Source: an uncultured Roseibium sp.
GTDB lineage: Bacteria; Pseudomonadota; Alphaproteobacteria; Rhizobiales; Stappiaceae
Direction: 5' to 3'
Length of the DNA: 64,000 nucleotides
Assembly: GCF_947499295.1 (NCBI RefSeq)
Contig: NZ_CANMNP010000002.1
Coordinates: 310,001-374,000 of the forward strand
Part shown: piece by piece, positions 7,202-16,024 of the stretch
Numbering within the stretch: position 1 is the stretch's first letter
Layout: each line of letters opens with the position of its first letter
Program-made: the position numbers and the translations under genes
The notes under the pieces: generated by a model
What the model saw: the letters and a program-made list of their open reading frames with translations, nothing else
Databases searched by the model: none
Told to the model about the DNA's origin: nothing

Positions 7202-8860
7202 ATGACCGACCAATCCCTGCCTCCGCTTGACCTTTCGCAAGACTTTGTCGAGGCGGCCCGGAAATCGAAAGCCTGGCCGTTCGAAGAAGCGCGAAAACTG
7301 GTCAAACGTATCGAGAAGCGGGATCCGGAAAAGCCGGTTCTGTTTGAAACCGGTTACGGTCCGTCCGGTCTGCCTCATATAGGAACCTTCGGCGAAGTGT
7401 TGCGCACAACCATGGTGCGCACAGCTTTCCGTTTGCTCACCGAAGACAGGATACCGACGCGTCTTCTGTGCTTCTCCGATGATATGGACGGCATGCGCAA
7501 GATCCCGGAAAGTGTTCCGGATCGGGCGGCACTTGAACCGTATCTGCAAATGCCGCTGAGCACCGTTCCCAATCCGTTCGGCGGGGACTTCGACAGCTTC
7601 GCTGCTCATAACAACGCGATGTTGCGCCGGTTCCTCGATACATTCGGTTTCGACTACGAATTCGCGAGCGCGACGGAGTATTACAAGTCCGGAAAGTTCG
7701 ACGAAGTGTTGATCCTGGCAACTGAAAAATATCAGAAGATCATGGACGTGATGTTGCCGACGCTGGGGGAAGAGCGACAGGCAACCTATTCGCCGTTCCT
7801 GCCGATCTCGCCAAGTTCAGGGCGCGTGCTTTATGTGCCGATGAAAGAGGTGAATGCAAAAGACGGCACCATTACGTTCCAGGATGAAACCGGTGACGAC
7901 ATCACCTTGCCGGTGACCGGGGGACAGGTGAAACTTCAGTGGAAGCCGGACTTTGGCATGCGCTGGGCTGCGCTCGATGTCGATTTTGAAATGTTCGGCA
8001 AGGACCACATGACCAATGCGCCGATCTACGACAAGATTTGCAACATTCTGGGCGGAAAGGCTCCGGAACACTATGTCTATGAGCTGTTCCTGGACGAAAA
8101 GGGAGAAAAAATCTCCAAGTCCAAGGGCAATGGTCTGTCCATTGACGAATGGCTGACTTATGCAGCGCCTGAAAGCCTTGCGTTGTATAATTATCAGAAG
8201 CCCAAAACGGCAAAGAAGCTCTATTTCGACGTCATTCCGAAAGCTGTCGACGAATACTATACGTTTGCTCAGAAATACGAGCAGATGCCGGTGGAGCAAA
8301 AGCTGCAGAACCCGGCCTGGCACATCCACTCCGGTAACATTCCGAAGATCGATTTGCCGGTGCCTTTTGCCATGTTGCTCAATCTGGTGTCGGCCTCCAA
8401 TGCGGAGAACAAAGACGTCCTGTGGGCCTTTATTTCGCGGTATGCGCCGGGCGTCACACCCGCGACGCATCCGGACCTGGATGCGCTTGTCGGCTATGCG
8501 ATCCGTTACTTTGAGGACTTCGTTCGACCGACCAAGTCTTTCAAGGCACCCGATGAAACTGAACAGGTGGCGCTTCGCCAGCTGGACGAAAAACTGGCCG
8601 CCTTGCCACAAGACGCCGACGGTGCAGCCATCCAGGATGCAGTGCTCGATGTTGCGCGCGCAATTGAGCGATACCAGGATCCGAAGAAAAAAGGCCCTGA
8701 CGGTGGTCCCGGCGTTTCGGTTGCTTGGTTCTCCGCGCTTTACCAGCTTTTGCTCGGCCAGGAAAAGGGCCCGCGTTTCGGCTCATTCGTCGCTCTTTAC
8801 GGGATCGCCGAGACCCGGGAAATGATCCGCAAGGCACTCGCGGGCGAACTCTCGGCCTAA
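7202..8860 (+). CDS. lysK: Lysyl-tRNA synthetase, class I
   Basis: This archaeal-type class I enzyme charges tRNA-Lys; many alphaproteobacteria use it instead of class II LysS. Both nucleotide-binding signatures are present: [13 protein letters not shown] (HIGH-like, about residue 47) and [13 protein letters not shown] (KMSKS-like, about residue 303). An alpha-helix-cage C-terminal half follows. The length of 552 residues is typical. ATG 7202 (MTDQSLPPL) is preferred over ATG 7160 because the 14 extra residues look like upstream noise; neither has a strong ribosome binding site. No class II lysS is seen in this window. Confidence 0.95.
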   Translation: MTDQSLPPLDLSQDFVEAARKSKAWPFEEARKLVKRIEKRDPEKPVLFETGYGPSGLPHIGTFGEVLRTTMVRTAFRLLTEDRIPTRLLCFSDDMDGMRKIPESVPDRAALEPYLQMPLSTVPNPFGGDFDSFAAHNNAMLRRFLDTFGFDYEFASATEYYKSGKFDEVLILATEKYQKIMDVMLPTLGEERQATYSPFLPISPSSGRVLYVPMKEVNAKDGTITFQDETGDDITLPVTGGQVKLQWKPDFGMRWAALDVDFEMFGKDHMTNAPIYDKICNILGGKAPEHYVYELFLDEKGEKISKSKGNGLSIDEWLTYAAPESLALYNYQKPKTAKKLYFDVIPKAVDEYYTFAQKYEQMPVEQKLQNPAWHIHSGNIPKIDLPVPFAMLLNLVSASNAENKDVLWAFISRYAPGVTPATHPDLDALVGYAIRYFEDFVRPTKSFKAPDETEQVALRQLDEKLAALPQDADGAAIQDAVLDVARAIERYQDPKKKGPDGGPGVSVAWFSALYQLLLGQEKGPRFGSFVALYGIAETREMIRKALAGELSA

Positions 8861-8864
8861 ACAG

Positions 8865-8890
8865 GAAAGGCGGCGCAACTGCCGCCTTTC
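8865..8890 (+). terminator. Probable terminator after lysK
   Basis: GAAAGGCGGC and GCCGCCTTTC pair perfectly over 10 bp with a 6-base loop. There is no long T run beyond the stem. It lies between lysK and the convergent nuclease-like gene and may act in both directions. Confidence 0.65.
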
Positions 8891-8917
8891 AAAGCCTTAA
8901 GTGAATGGTCATCGGGC

Positions 8918-9817
8918 TTATTGCTGGGGAGCAATGGCGGGGTCGCCTAGGCCGAAGAGAGAGGTGTCGTCTTCCGGTGCTTCAGGGTCGGCTCTGAGGC
9001 TCCATTCGACGATTTCAGGCTCGATGACCTCGAGGCCGGGCAATGCCGCAGTCGGGTCATTTTCCCATTGTGTTGCCGGCAGGTCTTTCAGCCATTCTGC
9101 CTGCCATTTGCCGATCTTTCTTTCCTTGGCCTTGAGAGCCAGCTCCTGCAGATTGTCTGGCGCATTCTCAAGCGGGTCCGCCCATCCATAGCGGACCAAC
9201 CGGGTGCTGAGATCTATCTTGCCCCTGCTGCAGGTTGCCAGGATTTGCCGGGATCCGAGGTCTTCGATCTTTTCGCAGCTGACCTTGAATTGACGGATCA
9301 AACCGCGCAGGAAAGTTCTGGCACGGGCTCCGCAAGGCCAGGTGCCGCCAAGGCGGGAGACACAGGTCTCTTCCGGCTCTAGCGGAATAATGTGAGCCAG
9401 CTTGACCGTAATTTGGTTCGCACGCAGCCGGCCACCATCAAGAACCTGCACCCTGACAAGTTCCAGGGGGCCATCCGGGATCGGCTCAACCGGTGGATCC
9501 TTGAGTTCCAGATAGCGTTTGGAAGGCGAAATGCGTTTCAAGCCGCCGCTCACTTTTGGCGCGCTGACGCCGTCGGGTGAGACATCCCGGATGTTTCCTG
9601 GAAGAGGAGCAGGTGTTGCCGGGGCAGGCGTAGATGTTTGCGCACCAGGTGTGTTGTTTTGGTCGTCTGCCACCAATGCCTTTGCCAGCTGACCATCATG
9701 GCCACCGGATTGCCGATCGGCGGACAGGTCGGGCGGATCAGCCAACAACAGCAACGCAAGCAGACCGCCGGCGGCAGTCAGCACGAGAGCAGGTACCAAG
9801 ACTGGCCTGAGTTTCAT
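8918..9817 (-). CDS. Exported SNase-like (thermonuclease fold) protein
   Basis: The 299-residue product has an N-terminal membrane anchor or signal (LVPALVLTAAGGLLALLLL), a proline-rich linker, and a staphylococcal-nuclease-like domain at about residues 115-245. Recognisable parts are VQVLDGGRLRANQITVKLAHI, PCGARARTFLRGLI, RLVRYGWADP and KAKERKIGKWQAEW. Catalytic positions are eroded: the DGDT-type calcium loop reads DGGR, and the usual Arg/Glu pair is not evident. Nuclease activity is therefore doubtful. Two cysteine pairs in the domain suggest a periplasmic setting. It is convergent with lysK. Confidence 0.75.
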   Translation of the reverse strand: MKLRPVLVPALVLTAAGGLLALLLLADPPDLSADRQSGGHDGQLAKALVADDQNNTPGAQTSTPAPATPAPLPGNIRDVSPDGVSAPKVSGGLKRISPSKRYLELKDPPVEPIPDGPLELVRVQVLDGGRLRANQITVKLAHIIPLEPEETCVSRLGGTWPCGARARTFLRGLIRQFKVSCEKIEDLGSRQILATCSRGKIDLSTRLVRYGWADPLENAPDNLQELALKAKERKIGKWQAEWLKDLPATQWENDPTAALPGLEVIEPEIVEWSLRADPEAPEDDTSLFGLGDPAIAPQQ

Positions 9818-10114
9818 TCCGTTGTTACTCGCTTTACTGGCACGGTGAATGATACCGGCAAATGCTATGAATGCCGAGTGCGCAAATTAAAACAGAGGCC
9901 TTCAGAGCGGTCAGGTTCGAATTTCGCATATTGCGGTGTTGCGGCTTCTCTCATGGCTCAAGTGTCAGCGTTTATCCTTAAAAAAGTGACGCGGTGCGAA
10001 CAAGGAACCGTTCATCCGCTTGTTCGACAGAATTCACTTGAGTAGTGTCCTGCCGGCGGAACTAACGGCAGGATTGGAATAACCCGCACTGCTGTCGCGC
10101 GAAAAGGCACACGG
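9818..10114 (+). other. Intergenic region with one hairpin, no gene seen
   Basis: This 297-base divergent gap separates the SNase-like gene from the DUF952 gene. The only clear structure is TCCTGCCG/CGGCAGGA, an 8-bp stem at 10048-10073. It has no T run and sits about 40 bases upstream of the DUF952 start. No convincing small ORF with a ribosome binding site was found. Confidence 0.5.
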
Positions 10115-10459
10115 ATGACGCTGATTTTCAAGATCGTTCCTCAATCTCTTTGGCAAACCGCGATCCAGGAGGGATGCTTTAAGGGTGCCCCTGTGGATCT
10201 TTCAGACGGTTTCATCCACTTTTCTACTGCAGATCAGGCGCGCGAAACGGCGCAAAAGCATTTTGTGGGTCAGGAGAACCTGCTTCTGGCAGCTTTTGAT
10301 GCCGGCGTCCTTGGAGATCAGCTGAAGTGGGAACCTTCGCGCGGTGGCGCTTTGTTTCCGCACCTTTATGCAGACCTGGACCCTGCGACTGCGGTTTGGG
10401 TCAAGGAACTGCCTCTCGGCAAGGATGGTGACCATGTCTTTCCGGAGATGGACGAATGA
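10115..10459 (+). CDS. DUF952 family protein
   Basis: The 114-residue product matches DUF952: IFKIVPQSLWQTAI, then DGFIHFSTADQARETAQKHF, and the closing FPHLYADLDPATAVWVKELP. The family resembles a compact ADP-ribosyltransferase-like or PUA-like fold in predictions, and its function is unknown. The stop codon overlaps the pyrD start (ATGA at 10456-10459), which implies translational coupling. Its start ATG 10115 has AAAAGG about 9 bases upstream. The DUF952-pyrD pairing is common in this group of bacteria. Confidence 0.88.
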   Translation: MTLIFKIVPQSLWQTAIQEGCFKGAPVDLSDGFIHFSTADQARETAQKHFVGQENLLLAAFDAGVLGDQLKWEPSRGGALFPHLYADLDPATAVWVKELPLGKDGDHVFPEMDE

Positions 10460-11550
10460 GTTTGCCTTGGCTGGACAAAGCAGCACTTAAGGTCCTTCAC
10501 GCTCTGGATGCAGAGACAGCGCACCGGATGACGATACTTGCGCTGAAGTCAGGCGTTCTGCCCGGTCAAAGACTTCGTTCCGATCCGCGCCTTGCGGTGA
10601 AACTGTGGGACTTGACCTTCCCTAACCCGCTCGGCATGGCAGCAGGTTTCGACAAGAATGGTGAGGTGCCGGATGCGCTCCTGAAGCTTGGGTTCGGTCA
10701 TGCCGAAGTCGGGTCCGTAACTCCAAGGCCCCAGCCTGGTAATTCGCGTCCGCGCGTCTTTCGATTGCCTGCCGATCAGGGTGTTATCAATCGCTACGGA
10801 TTTAACAATGAGGGCCACGAGGCTCTGCGCAAACGCCTTGATGCCAGAGGGAACCTTACCGGTATTGTCGGTATCAATGTTGGGGCGAACAAGGATGCTG
10901 AGGACCGGATCGCCGATTATGTCAGCGGCATTTATGCCTTTGCCGACATTGCGACTTATTTCACCGTCAACATTTCATCGCCGAATACGCCCGGCCTTCG
11001 CGACCTGCAGGCGCGTTCGGTCCTGGCAGAGCTCCTGACCGGTGTGATTTCTGCGCGTGACGAGTGCACGCAGAAAATTGGCCGTCACGTGCCCGTGCTT
11101 CTCAAGATTGCACCCGATGTTGCTGATGAAGATCTCTCCGACATTGTCGAGGAAGTACTGTCGAAAGGCGTTGATGGGCTGATCGTTTCAAACACAACAA
11201 TAAGCCGCGATGGCCTGAGCGGATTTGGGCCTGCAGAGGAAGCCGGAGGTCTCTCAGGCCGTCCACTCTTCCGTAAATCGACGATCATGCTTGCAAGAGC
11301 GCGCAAACTCGCCGGACCAGAGCTGCCAATCATCGGCGTGGGCGGAATTGACAGTGCTGAAACCGCGTGGACCAAGATCACTGCAGGAGCTGACCTCTTG
11401 CAGTTCTATTCCTCGCTTGTTTTCAAGGGACCTGCATTGGTTGGCGACATTCTGGACGGGCTATCAGACAAGCTCGAAGAGCAGGGTCTTTCCTCCTTGC
11501 GGGAGGCAAGAGATGCCAACATGGAAGCATGGGCAAGCGAAGAAGCGTGA
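10456..11550 (+). CDS. pyrD: Dihydroorotate dehydrogenase (quinone), class 2
   Basis: The enzyme oxidises dihydroorotate to orotate in pyrimidine synthesis and passes electrons to membrane quinone. Class 2 features are the N-terminal amphipathic helix region (residues 1-40), AAGFDKNGEVPDALLKLGF, GSVTPRPQPGNSRPRVFR, and NRYGFNNEGHEAL. The catalytic serine lies in TVNISSPNTPGLRDLQ, and the FMN site in GVGGIDSAETAW. The length of 364 residues is normal. It is coupled to the DUF952 gene by a 4-base overlap and ends 2 bases from the convergent MATE gene. Confidence 0.96.
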   Translation: MSLPWLDKAALKVLHALDAETAHRMTILALKSGVLPGQRLRSDPRLAVKLWDLTFPNPLGMAAGFDKNGEVPDALLKLGFGHAEVGSVTPRPQPGNSRPRVFRLPADQGVINRYGFNNEGHEALRKRLDARGNLTGIVGINVGANKDAEDRIADYVSGIYAFADIATYFTVNISSPNTPGLRDLQARSVLAELLTGVISARDECTQKIGRHVPVLLKIAPDVADEDLSDIVEEVLSKGVDGLIVSNTTISRDGLSGFGPAEEAGGLSGRPLFRKSTIMLARARKLAGPELPIIGVGGIDSAETAWTKITAGADLLQFYSSLVFKGPALVGDILDGLSDKLEEQGLSSLREARDANMEAWASEEA

Positions 11551-11552
11551 CA

Positions 11553-12905
11553 TCAGCCTTCATTGAAGGTTTCAGCCGCGCGTCTTTGGCAGACGGCAAG
11601 CAGCGTGAAGCCACGTACGCTGAAGAAAAGCAAAAGGGCCAGCCATAGGCCGTGGTTGCCCAGATACGGGAACAAGGCGTAATAGGCAGTAAGATAGAGC
11701 CCCAGCGACAGCAACATCATGTTGCGCATGGTGGCGGACCAGGTCGCACCAATAAAAACTCCGTCCATCTGAAATGCCAGCACGCCGAAAAGGGGGGTGA
11801 TCACCGCCCATACCAGGAAGGTTGCGGCCGTCTGCCTGACCTCGGGCGATGTGGTCATGAAATCGATCATGAGGGGACCGATTGTCCAAAAGAGCAGCGC
11901 AAGAAGCCCAGCCAGTGCATAGCTCCAGAGCGCCGTCAGTTTCAGTGTCCGGTCGAAGGCAGGTCTGTATTTCGCACCAACGGCGCGCCCGGCCAGTTGT
12001 TCCGCAGCTGTTGCCAGGCCATCCAGAAAAAACGCGGCGACCATGACGAACTTTTCTAGCAACGCATTGGCAGCCAGTACAATGTCGCCCTGATCGGCCG
12101 AACGCGCCATGAAAAAGGCAAACGCATAAAGCAGCGTGAATGAGCGGATCATGATATCGCGGTTGATAGCCATCATGTGCGAGAGCAGGCGGCGATCGAA
12201 AACGATGGCAGCACCCGGCCAGCTTCCGTTCCTTGTTGCTGCAAGAATCAGAACAAGTCCAAAAATCGTTGCCGATATTTCGCTCAATACGGTGGCAAAC
12301 GCCACGCCCTCCACACTCCATCCGAGCCCGACCACGAACCACAGGCTGAGAATGATGTTGAGACCGTTCAGAACCAGTTGCAGCAGCAGTCCGGTTCCGG
12401 CGCGACCAAGTCCGATGAACCAGCCCAACATCGCATAATTGGCCAGAAGAAAAGGCGCACTGTAGACACGTACGTCGAAATAGCGTCTGGTCGCAGATTG
12501 CACATCCGGGCTGCCGCCCATGAACCAGAGCCCGAATTCTTTAAGGGGCAGTTGGGCGATGATCACCGCCAGGCCACTCAGAAGAGCAATGACAATGGCC
12601 CTGAGCAACGTAGCCCGGACTTCTCGCTCGTTCCCGGCGCCAAATGCCTGTGCCGTCAGGCCGGTCGTGCCGGAGCGCAGGAAATTGAAAGTCGTGAAGA
12701 CCAGGTCGAAAATGATCCCCCCGATCGCAATGCCGCCCAGAAGCGCCGCGTCACCGAGGCGCCCGATAACCGCCATATCCACCAGCCCCAGGAGCGGCGT
12801 CGACAAATAAGCAAGTGTCATCGGCACAGCGATCGCCAGCACCGATCGATGCGTTACAGAAAATGCAAATTTGGGCGGCTCGGGCGCGGCACTTGGATGT
12901 GACAT
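11553..12905 (-). CDS. MATE family efflux transporter (DinF-like)
   Basis: The 450-residue product has about 12 hydrophobic segments in the two-bundle MATE arrangement. The first contains LAIAVPMTLAYLSTPLLGLVDMAVIGRLGD, split here as the family's VDxAVIGRLG motif, and AFGAGNEREV follows. The second bundle repeats this with LDGLATAAEQLAGRAVGA. MATE pumps export drugs or metabolites using H+ or Na+. The DinF subgroup is the closest by eye, but no substrate can be assigned. It starts at ATG 12905 with only a weak GAGA upstream and converges on pyrD. Confidence 0.92.
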   Translation of the reverse strand: MSHPSAAPEPPKFAFSVTHRSVLAIAVPMTLAYLSTPLLGLVDMAVIGRLGDAALLGGIAIGGIIFDLVFTTFNFLRSGTTGLTAQAFGAGNEREVRATLLRAIVIALLSGLAVIIAQLPLKEFGLWFMGGSPDVQSATRRYFDVRVYSAPFLLANYAMLGWFIGLGRAGTGLLLQLVLNGLNIILSLWFVVGLGWSVEGVAFATVLSEISATIFGLVLILAATRNGSWPGAAIVFDRRLLSHMMAINRDIMIRSFTLLYAFAFFMARSADQGDIVLAANALLEKFVMVAAFFLDGLATAAEQLAGRAVGAKYRPAFDRTLKLTALWSYALAGLLALLFWTIGPLMIDFMTTSPEVRQTAATFLVWAVITPLFGVLAFQMDGVFIGATWSATMRNMMLLSLGLYLTAYYALFPYLGNHGLWLALLLFFSVRGFTLLAVCQRRAAETFNEG

Positions 12906-13060
12906 GGAGATCTCTGATTGGACTGACGCCTTCTTTGTCCCGCTTGACCGGTTTCGTCAATCCACGAGCCTGCATACCCGTTATTCCAGGGCGTTGTAAT
13001 GAATGAGAACCCTTTCACGCAGGGGTGTAACGCCTGAACGTCTGGCCTATATTGCGACCC

Positions 13061-14029
13061 ATGCCGCTGCCGATTGTTCATCATCCTGCCTATTGCGCTG
13101 ATCTGCCTGCAAATCATCGTTTCCCGATGGACAAGTTTCGGGCCGTGGCCGACTTGATCCGGCACGAAGGATTATTGGAGCAGGGTGACTTCTACCGGCC
13201 ACGGCCGGCTCCGTTCGAGTGGGTCGCTCTCGCTCACGATCCAGCTTATGTGGATCAGGTCTTCAATGGAAAGGTGCCGGACAGGATTGCACGGGAAATA
13301 GGGTTCCCGATGCGGGAAGACATTGCGCTGCGCGCGCGCTGTGCAACAGGGGGAACCGTACTGACATGTTATCTGGCTCTCGAACATGGTATCGCGTGCA
13401 ATACCGCCGGAGGCAGCCACCATGCACGCCGCGCGCACGGTGCCGGTTTTTGTGTTTTCAATGATGTGGCTGTTGCACTCAAGGTGATGCAGGCCGATGG
13501 CGCTATCGGTAAGGCATTGATCGTTGATCTGGACGTTCATCAGGGCGACGGAACCGCGGACATCTTTCAAGGTGATCCGGATATTTTTACCTTCTCCATG
13601 CATTCCGAGAAAAACTACCCTGTTCGAAAGGTGCCTTCTCATCTCGATATCGCACTGGCCGATCTGACCCATGACGACGCCTATCTGATGAGGCTCGCCG
13701 AACTGTTGCCCGATTTGTTGGAGCGCGAGGCCTGGGATCTGGTTGTCTACAACGCAGGTGTCGACCCTTATGAACATGATCGTCTGGGCCGGCTCGCACT
13801 GACAAGGGGAGGATTGAGACGGCGTGACAGATTGGTGATTGAAAGCACACGCTCTTTCGGAATCCCGATCGCAGGTGTGCTCGGCGGCGGTTATTCAACA
13901 GACATCGATGAACTTGCGGATAGGCATGTCACCCTGCATCGCACCGCGAGCGCGGTTAGTTCCTTGTCCGGCCCATTGAGAGAAGGCGGGATACCAACCA
14001 GATCGGAACGACCACAATTGCGCCGATGA
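13061..14029 (+). CDS. Histone deacetylase family protein (acetoin-utilisation/class IV type)
   Basis: This is a zinc-dependent deacetylase of the arginase/deacetylase fold. The active-site His pair lies in GGSHHARRAHGAGFCVFND. The zinc ligands lie in DLDVHQGDGTADIF and in GVDPYEHDRLGRLALT, and GGGYSTDIDEL closes the pocket. The natural substrate in bacteria is probably an acetylated polyamine or small amide, not a histone. ATG 13061 (MPLPIVHHPAY) is preferred over TTG 13052. The 3' end overlaps the convergent DUF6460 gene by 74 bases. The last 25 or so residues are therefore constrained by both strands, and they look less conserved than the rest. Confidence 0.92.
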   Translation: MPLPIVHHPAYCADLPANHRFPMDKFRAVADLIRHEGLLEQGDFYRPRPAPFEWVALAHDPAYVDQVFNGKVPDRIAREIGFPMREDIALRARCATGGTVLTCYLALEHGIACNTAGGSHHARRAHGAGFCVFNDVAVALKVMQADGAIGKALIVDLDVHQGDGTADIFQGDPDIFTFSMHSEKNYPVRKVPSHLDIALADLTHDDAYLMRLAELLPDLLEREAWDLVVYNAGVDPYEHDRLGRLALTRGGLRRRDRLVIESTRSFGIPIAGVLGGGYSTDIDELADRHVTLHRTASAVSSLSGPLREGGIPTRSERPQLRR

Positions 14030-14234
14030 CAAGGTAATTTCCCAGCCTGCCAATCGCGTTGAAGCCCATATCCCAGAGACGCTCAAAAAAGTTGAGAACC
14101 ATGTAGACCAGGTCGATCGGGTCCAGGTTGAGTGCGGACAAGACGATCCCAACCACGAAGGAAAGGAAGACAAGCCGCAACAGCACCTGAGCGGGAGAGC
14201 CTCCGAGAAAACGGCTCAAGCCGGTGTCTGACAT
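13956..14234 (-). CDS. DUF6460 small membrane protein
   Basis: The 92-residue product has two hydrophobic segments, LRLVFLSFVVGIVLSALNL (about residues 20-38) and LVIGAIVVVPIWLVSRLL near the C-terminus. A motif DLVYMVLNFFERLWDMG lies between them. This matches the short inner-membrane DUF6460 proteins of Hyphomicrobiales, whose function is unknown. ATG 14234 is supported by AGGAG 7 bases upstream. The frame stays open further but adds unlikely sequence. It overlaps the histone deacetylase-like gene tail to tail by 74 bases. Confidence 0.85.
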   Translation of the reverse strand: MSDTGLSRFLGGSPAQVLLRLVFLSFVVGIVLSALNLDPIDLVYMVLNFFERLWDMGFNAIGRLGNYLVIGAIVVVPIWLVSRLLSMGRTRN

Positions 14235-14675
14235 GCGATTCTCCTGATCCTGCGTTAACGTCTGAATTGTTCCGAAAGTTAGGAACAATCGTTTCGGATT
14301 ACAATGGCAGGGCATCGGATGGGGTCAAAACCCCGAATAATTGTATGTGGTGGCGTAAATGGTAAAATCCTTTACGCGTCAGGCCAATTACTTACTTGGC
14401 ATAATGGGTAATGATGATTCTAGGTTGGATAAATCGGTAGCAGAGCGAAATCCCACAATCGCGGCACGCTGACCAACCTCTACCTGTGGTGAAAGATATT
14501 CGCCGGCCCGGCGCGGAAAAACGGGTTTGGCAAACAAAACGATCACACTGCGGGATGGGCCGAAAAAATATCGAAGGCGGATCGGTCTCTATGCACGTCG
14601 TAGTCCGAAACCGTTTTTGGAGACAGGTAGCTAAGCGGGAGTTTTTGGTACCTGGCGGCAAAAAGAATGTTCTTA
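14235..14675. other. Long intergenic stretch without a supported gene
   Basis: About 440 bases lie between the DUF6460 start and the AraC terminator. Near the DUF6460 start are two overlapping inverted repeats (14266-14298). The remainder is lower in G+C than the flanking genes. Two overlapping open frames cross it, one on each strand. Neither has a good ribosome binding site, recognisable domain or plausible composition, and both run through the AraC terminator hairpin, so I treat it as non-coding. Confidence 0.5.
14266..14298. promoter_or_regulatory. Overlapping inverted repeats upstream of the DUF6460 gene
   Basis: ATTGTTCC (14266-14273) and GGAACAAT (14282-14289) form a perfect 8-bp dyad. 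A second dyad, TCCGAAA (14271-14277) with TTTCGGA (14292-14298), overlaps it. They lie 32-64 bases upstream of the DUF6460 ATG, where an operator would be expected. Mutually exclusive structures or two protein sites are both possible. Confidence 0.45.
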
Positions 14676-14713
14676 GGCACGGTGGCTCACTTGCCCGAAA
14701 GTACCACCGTGCC
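14676..14713 (-). terminator. Terminator of the AraC-family gene
   Basis: GGCACGGTGG (14676-14685) pairs perfectly with CCACCGTGCC (14704-14713) over 10 bp. On the minus strand the stem lies just after the AraC stop and is followed by a short T-rich stretch (ATTCTTTTT) a few bases on. Confidence 0.75.
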
Positions 14714-14732
14714 ACAATTCTTCCATTTCTTA

Positions 14733-15869
14733 TCAGTCAGCTGTAATCGCTTCCCGCAGGCGTGGCTGGGATGCGGACGCACCTTTGTTTTTCAGCGCAG
14801 GCCGTGAGAATTGTTTGACGCGCTCGTCAGAAGCCGGATCTCCACTGATCGAAAGCGGCTTCTCCGGAGCTTCCCGAACCTTGCGGGGAGATACTCCGAA
14901 CCACGCCTTCACGGCGCGGGAGAACGTGCTGAGTTCTGAAAAGCCCAACAGGTAGGCAATTTCCTTCATGGGCAGATCCGTGCTGCGGAGGTATCTTTCT
15001 GCTGCCGATCTGCGGATTTCCTCGCTAAGCTTGCGAAAACTCGTGCCTTCCTTTTCCAGAAGGCGCTGCACGGCACGTTGCGACATGCCGAGTTTTGCCG
15101 CCACATGCGGCAAGGTACAGGAGCCGTCGGCCAGGTTGGATGCGACTTCATTCGCAATTCTGGACAGCGGCGCTTCCAGCTCACCGAAACGGTCCAGTTC
15201 GCCCAAGGCCGATTTCAAGATGATATCGTAAAGATGCGCATCGTTGCGGCGAAGCGGGCGTGATAACAGAGCCTTTGGCAGAGCGATCCTGTTATGGGGC
15301 GAATTGAATCGGATACGCCCCTGGTACTTTTTCTGAAAAGCGGATCTGTTTTTGGGTTCCGAAGTCGCCAATTCGATCATGATCGGTGGCGTTTTCATAT
15401 CGAGAGCATGTTCCAGCTGCTGCGTCGCCCAACCCATCCGCGCGAACATGTTCTGCCGCCATTCACCGCGTCCTTCCAGGATTGGCCACTGAACGTAGCC
15501 GCCGGTCTCATCTTCTTCAAAGGTCATCCGGTATGCATTGGTGCGGATCGAAATAAACTTCACCCAGGCCTGACATGCATCACGCAGAGTAGGCGCACAG
15601 GCAAAGAGATAGTCGAAAATGGAAAAACAGCCGATGTCGACATTGTTGAACAGGTCGAACATGACGGCATCGTTGCCAAGTTTTTCGGCAATATATTCAA
15701 AGACCCCGTGCCACGCGGTTATAGGAACCACGCCTTGAGGGTCTTCCAGGCTCGCAAGGTCAAAGTTGTAACGTTGCGCCAGATAGGGCCAGTCCAAATC
15801 TTCGTTTGAACAAATATCACGCAGTACGCGGAAAACGTCCGCGCGCGCCCATTCGCCATCAAGCGACAT
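14733..15869 (-). CDS. AraC-family transcriptional regulator (OruR-like domain order)
   Basis: The 378-residue product has an N-terminal ligand-sensing domain of the arabinose-binding-like PF12625 type (about residues 15-200). The C-terminal AraC/XylS DNA-binding domain has two helix-turn-helix units: LPHVAAKLGMSQRAVQRLLE and MKEIAYLLGFSELSTFSRAV. The closing WFGVSPRKVRE is the family signature. ATG 15869 is chosen for its GGAG 5 bases upstream; a TTG two codons earlier is the alternative. It is the next gene after the beta-oxidation operon on the same strand but is separated from it by a terminator. A role in controlling fatty-acid genes is possible but rests on position only. Confidence 0.85.
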   Translation of the reverse strand: MSLDGEWARADVFRVLRDICSNEDLDWPYLAQRYNFDLASLEDPQGVVPITAWHGVFEYIAEKLGNDAVMFDLFNNVDIGCFSIFDYLFACAPTLRDACQAWVKFISIRTNAYRMTFEEDETGGYVQWPILEGRGEWRQNMFARMGWATQQLEHALDMKTPPIMIELATSEPKNRSAFQKKYQGRIRFNSPHNRIALPKALLSRPLRRNDAHLYDIILKSALGELDRFGELEAPLSRIANEVASNLADGSCTLPHVAAKLGMSQRAVQRLLEKEGTSFRKLSEEIRRSAAERYLRSTDLPMKEIAYLLGFSELSTFSRAVKAWFGVSPRKVREAPEKPLSISGDPASDERVKQFSRPALKNKGASASQPRLREAITAD

Positions 15870-15987
15870 TCCCAACTCCAGCCGACGTGCACAGCTCTTT
15901 TACGAAATGTGCATGACAAGTCGTGAAGGATCAAGTTTTGACGTGATTTGCTAACATATATCACGTGCGATTTAGGTAAAAATGACA

Positions 15988-16013
15988 ATACCGCCTCAGA
16001 AAAGAGGCGGTAT
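15988..16013 (-). terminator. Terminator of the beta-oxidation operon
   Basis: ATACCGCCTC and GAGGCGGTAT form a perfect 10-bp stem with an AGAAAA loop. On the minus strand it is followed by TGTCATTTTTA. It lies 12 bases after the FadJ-like stop codon. Confidence 0.85.
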
Positions 16014-16024
16014 CTGCGTGAAGT

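Noticed and set aside
9907-9930. GGTTCGAATTT resembling a tRNA T-loop
   Set aside because: No acceptor stem, anticodon arm or D-loop can be assembled around it.
14392-14746. Two overlapping hypothetical frames on opposite strands in the gap before the AraC gene
   Set aside because: Both run through a strong terminator hairpin, lack ribosome binding sites and have unlikely composition.
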